NCBI GenBank assembly: GCA_007118795.1
Contig: SKQX01000017.1
Span: 1 to 8,060 of the forward strand
Length of the DNA: 8,060 bases
Source of the DNA: Thermoflexales bacterium
Lineage (GTDB): Bacteria > Chloroflexota > Anaerolineae > B4-G1
Direction of reading: 5' to 3'
Position numbers and translations under genes: made by a program. This document shows, piece by piece, positions 1-6,549 of this stretch (the stretch's first letter is position 1; every line of letters begins with the position of its first letter). Under the pieces are notes generated by a model. The model was not told the origin of the DNA. It searched no databases and saw only the letters and a list, made by a program, of their open reading frames with translations.

Positions 1-2773
1 AGTCGAAAACCACCCGATGCTGACCAGCCTCCAGCCTGACGGCCCGGAATAGCAGATTGGCTCGACAGATCGCCCTCTCCTCACCGTTGACCCTTACTTG
101 CCAGCCGGGGTACCAGGCATCGGTCAGGACCAGGTAGCCCGATTCCATCAGGTCGGCTTCGATGGTCACCCGTTCGGGATGATACTCGACTATCTTGGTA
201 CCGGTGCTGCCCAGATCAAGCGGCGTGCCGTGATAGCCCTCGCCGATCTTCCGGTTGCTCTGTCCATCCCAGCACATTGGATCGTCACCGTCCAATACCA
301 CCTCGGACGCCGGATCAAATGTCGGATCTGCCATGGCCGCCAGAGCCGTAAGGTCGTCATCGACCAGTCGCGCAGAGGGAACGACGAAGGCCCTGGGAAG
401 GACGTCGAGGTTCTCATAGACCTTTACGTCGCCAGAGTGAACTAAGCGAAAACGACCTCGATCCGATATCACCAACGACTGAAAGCTACCGGTCCGGTCA
501 TCGACCAGACTGATGCCACGCACCACCCACGTGCCCACAGGGAGTGTCCCTTCGAGCACGATACTGACAGGTCGCTTGGACTCGGACCAACTCAGTCGTG
601 TGGTCCCTAGGCCCCCCTCGGCTCGGGCTACACTCCCGCTGCTCCCTAGCTCCTTCCCATCCAACTCGAAAGTGCGCACCGTTCCGTCCTCGAATGTCAC
701 GGAGACCACACCCACCGGCTCACCGAGAGACACGGTATCCACGCCCTCATAAGAGAACACGAGACCCAGCGACGTTGCCTGGAACGGTGGCACATGCGCA
801 ACCTGGGCCTCCTCGCCCCCGGCGAGCGCGGCTTGGTGTTGGAGATCGTAGAAGACGTCATCAACCCACGCATCCTGCAGTTTGTCGGTGATGAGGTAGC
901 GCGCGTTGAAAAGGCTCAGCCAGCGTCCATCAGGTACAGTGGTCAAGTTCTCACGCAACCGACCGTCGACAAAGACCTCATTCTCTGACGGAAGTAGCAT
1001 CTGGAGCACCACGAAATGCTCCAGGGGCAGCACACCGCCGTCATAGCCATCGATCGCCGGCACCTCAAAGGCCAGAGGTAAGTTGGGACTCAGGATCTCC
1101 TTCTCCTTGGCAGCTATTACGTACTGGTAGAGCTGATCCTGGGAAAGCTGAGGTCGGTAGATCGTCTCGATTAAGGAGAGATCCCCTGGGTCGAAGGTGG
1201 TGTCGGACATGCTCAGGAAACGAGCATCAGGGCCGGGAGCACGCCCGCTGGCGTTCCGCAGGTGCGCCATAGCCGGTCGCAGACTCGTGAACGCCTGAGG
1301 AGCCGTCGCACGGCTATGCGGCAGCGCCGTCGTGGCCAGATAAAGCTCTGCCACCAACACGACCAACAATCCGAGGGTCAGTGAGCGCGGCGCTCGACGA
1401 ATCGCCAACATAATTCCTCCGGTCACCACGATGGTGCCCACCCACACAAGGAGGCTCAGCCACCTAGGATCCCGTGCCGCGTCGACCAGTCCGTATCCGA
1501 GGGCCCAGATCATCAAGGCCGACACAAGCACGCCCGAGGCCAGAATGGCTTTCTTAGGGATGGGTTGCTGGTCCCACGCGGCGTCAACTGCTCGCCCAGC
1601 AAGCGCGGACACACCAACAGCGTAAAGCGCCAACCAGCGGGCAGGCGCGCGAAAATGCGCAAAACCCGGAACGTAGCGGGCCAGGAGGAGATAGATCGGG
1701 TTGTAGAGACCCAGGGCAAAGAACAGTCCCAGGAGGACCAGGAGTATCGCGCCCAGAACCCGCGATGGGATGGGATCACACCCTGTTGAACGGCGGAGAC
1801 GGTTCTGGCTGATGAACAGGACAAGCCCGACGGCAGCCAAAGCCAAACCGGTGATGCCCACATAGGCCACATACTCAATGTGATCCGGCGAGATCGCATC
1901 GAAGAACCGGGGCAAGAGAGCACGCCCGACGTAGCCTGGTGGGAGAGAAAAGGACACTCGCTCGCTCAGCGGCAGACCGGGGGCACGCACAGAGTGGCGA
2001 GATAGTTCCCAAGTTGGAACCAGTTGAATTCCAGCCAACGCTGCACCGATCACGGCGGCGATGACCAAAAGGACTGACCGTTGGACCAACGGCTCGACCT
2101 CACCGTCCCACAGCGCACGCCAGATCCGCGGCCCACATCCGTAGACCGCCAGACCAACCAGCGAGATAAAGGCCGTCTGAGTGTGCCCCGCAAAGAGCAC
2201 CAGACTGACCGTCAGGGTCAGGCCAAGAAGGCTTGCTCTGCGGTGTACAGCCCGTGTCCCAGCGTGGGAGGCGCGATCGTACAGCATCAGCATGAGGGGC
2301 AGCCAAGCCAAACCCTGGAGTTGGTTGATGTGCTCAACCTGGGCGCCCAGATAGCCACCCAGAACAAACACGGCCCCGACACCCCACGCCCCAACGCGTC
2401 CCAGGTCGTACGACGTGCGGCCCCACAGATAGGCATTTAGTGCAGCCAGGCACAGATGCAGAGTAATGGTGAGATGGACCGAGCGGTAAGCCGGTAGTAA
2501 GAGCCACAGCACCCAGTTTAGGGGATAGAAGAAGCCTACCTGACTGTTGGCCAGGAAGGGCGCTCCCATGAACAGATAGGCGTTCCACAGCGGGAGTCGA
2601 CTAGCGCGGATAGCTCGCGTCGCCTCCGCCCAGTATGGATAGAAATAGGTGAAGATGTCGCCGCCCGCTAGGACCCGCCCAGCTAGGCTAAGGCGCCAGG
2701 TAAACACGATGACCAGAAGCCAGAGTAGTAGCAGGGCAGCTGCGTCCCGAAGAATGGACCTGTATCGCGACAT
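1..2773 (-). CDS. YfhO-family GT-C membrane protein (3' end beyond the window)
   Basis: The frame is open from an ATG at 2773 to the left edge, giving 924 residues with no stop. The first ~485 residues are strongly hydrophobic, with about a dozen likely membrane helices, the last near 465-483; the rest is a soluble, presumably extracytoplasmic, domain. Family landmarks are visible: GGDIF at 37-41 (acidic residue D39 in the first outer loop, as in GT-C enzymes), PLWNAYLFMGAPFLAN at 61-76, FRAPARW at 374-380, LFNARYLIT at 621-629, YENLDVLPRAFVV from 786, and YPGW at 888-891 followed by the NGEE/ANLLFRAV/AGQH pattern typical of YfhO C-termini. Bacillus subtilis YfhO is needed to glycosylate lipoteichoic acid with a lipid-linked sugar made by a GT2 partner. 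A similar role here, using the product of the GT2 gene two places upstream, is inference; acceptor and sugar are unknown. The start overlaps the upstream stop by one base (TGATG), which suggests coupled translation. Only the last few dozen residues seem to be missing. Confidence 0.88.
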   Translation of the reverse strand, partial: MSRYRSILRDAAALLLLWLLVIVFTWRLSLAGRVLAGGDIFTYFYPYWAEATRAIRASRLPLWNAYLFMGAPFLANSQVGFFYPLNWVLWLLLPAYRSVHLTITLHLCLAALNAYLWGRTSYDLGRVGAWGVGAVFVLGGYLGAQVEHINQLQGLAWLPLMLMLYDRASHAGTRAVHRRASLLGLTLTVSLVLFAGHTQTAFISLVGLAVYGCGPRIWRALWDGEVEPLVQRSVLLVIAAVIGAALAGIQLVPTWELSRHSVRAPGLPLSERVSFSLPPGYVGRALLPRFFDAISPDHIEYVAYVGITGLALAAVGLVLFISQNRLRRSTGCDPIPSRVLGAILLVLLGLFFALGLYNPIYLLLARYVPGFAHFRAPARWLALYAVGVSALAGRAVDAAWDQQPIPKKAILASGVLVSALMIWALGYGLVDAARDPRWLSLLVWVGTIVVTGGIMLAIRRAPRSLTLGLLVVLVAELYLATTALPHSRATAPQAFTSLRPAMAHLRNASGRAPGPDARFLSMSDTTFDPGDLSLIETIYRPQLSQDQLYQYVIAAKEKEILSPNLPLAFEVPAIDGYDGGVLPLEHFVVLQMLLPSENEVFVDGRLRENLTTVPDGRWLSLFNARYLITDKLQDAWVDDVFYDLQHQAALAGGEEAQVAHVPPFQATSLGLVFSYEGVDTVSLGEPVGVVSVTFEDGTVRTFELDGKELGSSGSVARAEGGLGTTRLSWSESKRPVSIVLEGTLPVGTWVVRGISLVDDRTGSFQSLVISDRGRFRLVHSGDVKVYENLDVLPRAFVVPSARLVDDDLTALAAMADPTFDPASEVVLDGDDPMCWDGQSNRKIGEGYHGTPLDLGSTGTKIVEYHPERVTIEADLMESGYLVLTDAWYPGWQVRVNGEERAICRANLLFRAVRLEAGQHRVVFD

Positions 2774-4275
2774 CAGTTTTCCAACCGGGCCAACTGATAG
2801 AGGATGAACGTCACAGCACCGTCTTCATCAGCAACCGTCAAGACCGGATTCAACGTGTAGCCCACATCGCCCAAGTATCGCTCCAGTCGCGCAGAGGATT
2901 CCCACCCCGGGAAGGCGACAAAACGGGGCTCTCTGTCGCCGAACGCTTGCACATCCCGCGCCAGCCAGGCTGGGTTCGGCCAGTAAGACAGGTGGACTGG
3001 AACACCCCACAATCCGTATCGGTAGTGCCATCCGAGCCAGTGATGGTAGACCACGGACCCTGCTGGCCGTTGGGCCAAGAATGAGGTGACCTCCTCAAAC
3101 CCCTGATAGACAGCTTGTTCCCGGCCGACGGGATACTGACCCGCCCTGGCCTCAACAGCAGGCCCCAACAAGACGGCGACTAACAGCCCGGCGACGCCGA
3201 GCTGTTGCCAGGCCATTGCAAGCCCGATCCGGTTGGCCGCCCATTGGACGGAGCGACCCAATGCGACAGCCAACAGCGGTAGTAGCGGTAACAGATACCG
3301 ATCCCAGATGGGAAACGCCACAAGCCACTTAAGCAAGGCGTAGGCCACTACGAAAGATGCCAGCAGGACGTCGACCTGAGGGTTCCTCCTCTGTGGGCTT
3401 CGGATAATGGCACTCATCACCAGAGCAGGCAGACCCACCATCAGAAGAGCATTCACCACCGATGAAGCAAACAAGTAGCGCATCATGCTGAGCCACGCCT
3501 GCACGCGTGGTAAGAGTTCTTGGGCCCGGGTCAACCGAAGACCGCCATAGCCGACGACACCTGCCTGCCAAAAGCTGCCCGCTCCACGGAGGACCCGTAC
3601 GCCATCCCAGGCGAAGACCAGCCCCACGACCAGGGCCCAGCAGGCCACGTAGTCAAGGAACAGAGACCTACCGTTGTCTGAAGAATCGGAAAGAAAGACT
3701 AGCAATGACAGCGATAACGGTAGCCAGACCAGGCCGGTCTGCTTTGCAGCGAAACTCAACGCGGCCAGTACACCGGCCCAAGATGGTCGGCGTCCAACCG
3801 CAGCCAGACAAGCAGCCGCTCCGAGGGCCACCATCAACGGGTCGGGAAAGCCCGTACTGGAGAAGACAATGGCAAAGGGCGAGAGACCAACACCGACGGC
3901 TGCTATGAACCCAACCCAGCGCTCCCTATAGAGCGCACGACCCAGAGCCCCGGTCAGCGGGACCAGCAATAGCCCGGCTGCCAGACCAGGCAGTCGAAGC
4001 GCCATCGTCCCATCACCGAAGAGAAGCTGTGAGCCAGCCATTGCGTAGAGCGGAAGGGGAGGTTTGTCAACAGCTTCGCTACTTAGCCAAGGGTCTTGTC
4101 CCTGCCCAACACACAGACCCCAGTAGCCGTACAAAGCCTCATCCGGGTGATGTGAGGGGGCGAAGAGTGACGGTAGGCGCAGACCCCATGCCAGCAACAG
4201 CAGGCCCACCAGCCCCCACCGGAATCCTGCGGCACCGGTGATCAGGCGATGAAGCGGTACTTCAGGAGTGTCCAC
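2773..4275 (-). CDS. GT39/ArnT-like GT-C glycosyltransferase, integral membrane
   Basis: A 500-residue polytopic membrane protein of the PMT/ArnT superfamily. The N-terminus has a hydrophobic helix (about 18-38) followed by HHPDEALYGYW (43-52), with the acidic pair D45/E46 expected in the first outer loop. DKPPLPLY follows at 70-77, the familiar 'KPPL' motif. The loop with SSTGFPDPL (139-147) and the WDRYLLPLLPL segment (324-334) also fit the family. I count roughly ten to eleven helices up to about residue 373, then a soluble C-terminal domain (375-500). Such enzymes transfer a sugar from a polyprenyl-phosphate donor to lipid, glycan or protein outside the membrane; the actual acceptor cannot be read from sequence. 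The ATG lies 34 nt inside the end of the GT2 gene. The next possible start (a GTG at codon 23) would cut into the first helix, so the overlapping ATG is preferred. The stop overlaps the YfhO start by one base. Confidence 0.88.
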   Translation of the reverse strand: MDTPEVPLHRLITGAAGFRWGLVGLLLLAWGLRLPSLFAPSHHPDEALYGYWGLCVGQGQDPWLSSEAVDKPPLPLYAMAGSQLLFGDGTMALRLPGLAAGLLLVPLTGALGRALYRERWVGFIAAVGVGLSPFAIVFSSTGFPDPLMVALGAAACLAAVGRRPSWAGVLAALSFAAKQTGLVWLPLSLSLLVFLSDSSDNGRSLFLDYVACWALVVGLVFAWDGVRVLRGAGSFWQAGVVGYGGLRLTRAQELLPRVQAWLSMMRYLFASSVVNALLMVGLPALVMSAIIRSPQRRNPQVDVLLASFVVAYALLKWLVAFPIWDRYLLPLLPLLAVALGRSVQWAANRIGLAMAWQQLGVAGLLVAVLLGPAVEARAGQYPVGREQAVYQGFEEVTSFLAQRPAGSVVYHHWLGWHYRYGLWGVPVHLSYWPNPAWLARDVQAFGDREPRFVAFPGWESSARLERYLGDVGYTLNPVLTVADEDGAVTFILYQLARLEN

Positions 4276-4973
4276 AGCACGGTCAGCCCGTCTCGCCAGC
4301 CGATCTTCTTCCCCTCCTCGAACTCGCGACCCGCATAAGTGATGGGCACCTCGTAGATGCGATAGCCCAGCTTAAGGATTTGAGCCGTGATCTCGGGATC
4401 GAAGCCCCAACCGGCCGCTTTCAGATCGAGCTGGGTCACGACCCCGCGGGTGAAGACCTTGTAGCAGGTCTCCATGTCGGTGAGTATAGAATCATAGAGC
4501 AGATTGGTAACGAGCGTGAGAAAGCGGTTGCCGACCATGTGCCAGAAGAACATCGCCCGGGTCGGTCCACCGCGAAAGCGGGACCCGTAGACCACCTCGG
4601 ACTGCTCCTCCAGGATCGGTTGGAGCAAGCGCGGGTAGTCTCGCGGGTCATACTCCAAGTCGGCGTCCTGGATCAACACGATGTCGCCGGTGGCATGGTG
4701 TAGTCCCGTCCGGACCGCCGCGCCCTTCCCTTGATTCCGCTCGTGGCGGACTACTATCGTATCGGGATCGTCCTCCAGTTGGGTCAGGAGCGGCCCTGTC
4801 CCATCCGTCGATCCGTCATCGATGATCACAATCTCCCTCTCGAGCTCGACAATGGACTTACAGTCAGATCCGAACCCAATCGGTACCGTGAGGTCCACGG
4901 CACGCACGCGCCGCAAGATCTCGGTAACGGTCTCCCGCTCATTGTACACCGGCACGACGACAGAAAGCCTCAT
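4242..4973 (-). CDS. Family 2 glycosyltransferase, polyprenyl-phosphate sugar synthase type
   Basis: A 243-residue soluble GT-A protein resembling bacterial dolichol-phosphate mannose synthase (DPM1-like) enzymes. These move a sugar from a nucleotide sugar to a polyprenyl phosphate at the cytoplasmic face. Visible motifs are VVVPVYNE (5-12), IDDGSTDGT (51-59), NQGKGAAVRTG (80-90), the metal-binding DAD within QDADLEYDP (102-110), GSRF (130-133), ETCYKVF (168-174) and a C-terminal EEGKKIGWRDG stretch. There are no membrane helices, unlike CsbB or GtrB. Compared with relatives I remember, about 15 residues are inserted between beta 1/helix 1 and the DDGS strand (29-43). It is first in the leftward operon, directly behind a strong promoter, and probably supplies the donor for the GT39 and YfhO proteins behind it. 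The start is preceded by a G-rich Shine-Dalgarno (GGGGGGGAG) only 2 nt from the ATG. Mannose versus another hexose or GlcNAc cannot be decided. Confidence 0.9.
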   Translation of the reverse strand: MRLSVVVPVYNERETVTEILRRVRAVDLTVPIGFGSDCKSIVELEREIVIIDDGSTDGTGPLLTQLEDDPDTIVVRHERNQGKGAAVRTGLHHATGDIVLIQDADLEYDPRDYPRLLQPILEEQSEVVYGSRFRGGPTRAMFFWHMVGNRFLTLVTNLLYDSILTDMETCYKVFTRGVVTQLDLKAAGWGFDPEITAQILKLGYRIYEVPITYAGREFEEGKKIGWRDGLTVLWTLLKYRFIA

Positions 4974-4999
4974 TTCTCCCCCCCGAGCTTGTGGGCGGC

Positions 5000-5028
5000 A
5001 TTATAGTTTACGCCAGTCCAGCTGGCAA
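5000..5028 (-). promoter_or_regulatory. Sigma-70-type promoter of the glycosyltransferase operon
   Basis: On the minus strand, TTGCCA (5028-5023, five of six matches to the -35 consensus) is followed by exactly 17 bp and then a perfect TATAAT (5005-5000). Transcription should start near 4993, leaving a leader of about 20 nt before the GT2 start. The match to consensus predicts a strong housekeeping promoter unless repressed. Confidence 0.75.
5012..5026. repeat. Inverted repeat, possible operator over the leftward promoter
   Basis: GCCAG-5 nt-CTGGC, with an inner 8-bp palindrome CCAGCTGG (5018-5025). It covers the spacer and the start of the -35 box of the leftward promoter, where a repressor would block polymerase. 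No known regulator site is recognised, and short repeats like this also occur by chance. Confidence 0.35.
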
Positions 5029-5040
5029 GGTGTAGCGCGA

Positions 5041-5054
5041 GTCTTTGCAGAGAC
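5041..5054. repeat. Inverted repeat spanning the rightward -35 box
   Basis: GTCT and AGAC arms flank the TTGCAG -35 hexamer, giving 12 of 14 positions in dyad symmetry. It could be a regulator site or chance. No transcription-factor gene is present in the window to pair with it. Confidence 0.25.
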
Positions 5055-5073
5055 AGAGCATTTGGGCTAGAAT
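5045..5073 (+). promoter_or_regulatory. Sigma-70-type promoter of the fusion-rlmN operon
   Basis: TTGCAG (5045-5050) and TAGAAT (5068-5073) are separated by 17 bp. Each hexamer keeps most of the consensus. The predicted start near 5080 gives a leader of about 50 nt. The -10 is the only AT-rich stretch in the right place for this gene. Confidence 0.62.
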
Positions 5074-5112
5074 AAATTCTGGGTCGTCATATGCCGTGCA
5101 CAAGCCCACATC

Positions 5113-5121
5113 GGAAAGGGG
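5113..5121 (+). promoter_or_regulatory. Ribosome binding site that fixes a TTG start
   Basis: The purine stretch GGAAAGGGG ends 9 nt before the TTG at 5131. There is no in-frame ATG or GTG nearby upstream, and the protein starting MKQIAAVVLAAG matches the usual N-terminus of MocA-like nucleotidyltransferases, so TTG is chosen as the start. Confidence 0.6.
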
Positions 5122-5130
5122 CCCTGGTCT

Positions 5131-6549
5131 TTGAAACAAATTGCCGCCGTCGTCCTCGCTGCAGGGGCGTCCACGCGTTTCGGCGAGTGTAAGCAACTTC
5201 TCGACTGGCATGGTAAGCCACTGTTGGCTCACGTCACGGATGTCGCCCTGGAGGCAGGCCTCCAGCCCGTGGTCCCGGTCCTGGGCTGTAAGGCTACCGA
5301 GACATTGGCTGTTCTGGGCGATCGACCGGTGCGGACACTGATGAACTGGCGCTGGGAAGAAGGGCTGGCAACGTCCGTGCAGACAGGGCTGACCGGGGTG
5401 CCGCCTGAGGCAGATGCGGCGCTGTTTCTCCAGTGTGATCAGCCGCTGGTCACCGCTGGACTGCTGCGAGCCATCCTCCGTCGCTTTGATCAAACCGGAT
5501 CTCCCATCGTCCATCCCACCCACGCTGGCCGGCGCGGAACACCGGTCCTCTTCGCGCGTCGCTTCTTCGCTGAGTTGTCCGCTATCACGGGAGATCACGG
5601 TGGGCGCACCCTGATCGATCGCTACCCAGATCAGGTCGCGACGGTCCCGGTCTCCGACCCCGAGCTACTCGCCGACATGGACACACCCCATGACTACCGG
5701 CGGCTCCAGGAGGCCTCGGCCAAGAGGGTACACGGAGACAACCAGTCCCGCATTGCGGTTCTCCAGGACATCCGCCATCTGATTGTGGACATGGATGGGG
5801 TTCTCTGGCGCGGCGACAAGGCGATGGCCGGACTGAAGCGGTTCTTCGCGTTTCTCAGGAGGCGAGAGATGCCCTTCGTCCTTGCCACCAATAACTCGAC
5901 CAGCACCCCGGACCAATATGTGAACAAGCTGGCTCGCTTCGGCGTGCGTGTGTCGGTGGAAACCATACTGACCTCCGCGCTGGCCTCCGCCGCCACCCTG
6001 GCGGACATCGCACCGTCGGGTTCCCGAGTCTACGTGATCGGGGAGGAAGGCGTGCGACAGGCACTCCGCGACCAAGGATTCAACTTGAACGGTGAGGAGG
6101 CCGATTACGTGGTGGTGGGCTGGGACCGAGACCTCAGTTGGGAGAAGCTGGCGACAGCCTCGCTGTTGATCTACGGGGGGGCGGGCTTCCTCGGCACTAA
6201 TCCCGACGTGACATTCCCAACTGAGCGAGGCCCTCTCCCCGGGAATGGTGCGCTATTGGCCGCCCTGGAGGCCTCCACAGGGGTCGAACCGCTCGTCACG
6301 GGGAAGCCGGAACCCAGGATGTACGAGGAGGCGTTGCGCAGGATGGACGCTACGCCGGACACGACGGCTATGATCGGCGACCGACTGGATACGGATATCG
6401 CTGGCGCCTGGCGCGCCGGACTGAGGACGATACTCGTCCTCTCGGGCATCTCCCAGCAGGACGACCTTGCCTCGTCGCAGGTCAAGCCGGACGTCGTGTG
6501 TGCCGACATAGAAGAGCTCGTCGCCACGTGGGAGCAGCTGGATCGATGA
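5131..6549 (+). CDS. Fusion: MocA-like nucleotidyltransferase + HAD-IIA (NagD-type) phosphatase
   Basis: This is a 472-residue two-domain protein. Residues 1-193 are an NTP_transf_3 domain of the MocA type: LAAGASTRFGECKQLL (9-24, nucleotide-binding loop and lysine), CDQP (102-105), RRGTPVLF (134-141) and DMDTPHDY (182-189). Residues about 207-472 are a complete HAD-IIA hydrolase: DMDGVLWRGD (220-229, nucleophile D220 and acid D222), ATNNST (252-257), TNPDVTFP (356-363), GKPEPRMY (391-398, lysine K392) and GDRLDTDI (416-423). All catalytic positions of both halves look intact. MocA relatives transfer CMP or GMP to molybdopterin, while NagD relatives dephosphorylate small phosphates such as nucleotides, sugar phosphates or phosphoglycolate. 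What the joined enzyme does is unknown; no molybdenum-cofactor genes lie nearby. No ATG, GTG or TTG lies between codon 183 and codon 219, so the HAD half cannot easily be started on its own. The stop overlaps the rlmN start (ATGA). The TTG start is supported by a good ribosome binding site. Confidence 0.88.
   Translation: MKQIAAVVLAAGASTRFGECKQLLDWHGKPLLAHVTDVALEAGLQPVVPVLGCKATETLAVLGDRPVRTLMNWRWEEGLATSVQTGLTGVPPEADAALFLQCDQPLVTAGLLRAILRRFDQTGSPIVHPTHAGRRGTPVLFARRFFAELSAITGDHGGRTLIDRYPDQVATVPVSDPELLADMDTPHDYRRLQEASAKRVHGDNQSRIAVLQDIRHLIVDMDGVLWRGDKAMAGLKRFFAFLRRREMPFVLATNNSTSTPDQYVNKLARFGVRVSVETILTSALASAATLADIAPSGSRVYVIGEEGVRQALRDQGFNLNGEEADYVVVGWDRDLSWEKLATASLLIYGGAGFLGTNPDVTFPTERGPLPGNGALLAALEASTGVEPLVTGKPEPRMYEEALRRMDATPDTTAMIGDRLDTDIAGAWRAGLRTILVLSGISQQDDLASSQVKPDVVCADIEELVATWEQLDR

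Larger units (their letters stand above)
4974..5130. other. Divergent intergenic promoter region
   Basis: This 157-bp gap separates the leftward glycosyltransferase operon from the rightward fusion-rlmN operon. It holds two back-to-back promoters whose -35 boxes are 16 bp apart, two short inverted repeats and the ribosome-binding sites of both first genes. No small gene is convincing here. Confidence 0.8.

Noticed and set aside
98..2588. Several small frames on both strands (for example 98-445, 513-752, 2081-2440 plus; 1513-1923, 2334-2588 minus)
   Set aside because: All lie within the continuous YfhO-family frame on the minus strand, which carries family motifs throughout; the others have no recognisable domains and odd composition.
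3507..3931. Plus-strand frames antisense to the GT39 gene
   Set aside because: They are low-complexity, Arg/Pro-rich shadows with no motif, opposite a well-supported membrane enzyme.
5091..5192. A 33-codon upstream ATG frame overlapping the fusion start
   Set aside because: It has no ribosome binding site and a composition typical of an out-of-frame reading.
5008..5598. A 196-codon minus-strand frame across the promoter region and the MocA domain
   Set aside because: It would overlap both promoters and the conserved MocA coding sequence, and its translation shows no known family.
6175..6181. Run of seven G as a possible frameshift site in the fusion
   Set aside because: The frame on both sides matches the HAD-IIA family (YGGAGF then TNPD), so no shift is present.
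6498..6545. Longer N-terminus for rlmN
   Set aside because: The added 16 residues are Arg/His-rich, lie inside the previous gene and are not part of RlmN; the ATGA start at 6546 fits the family start.
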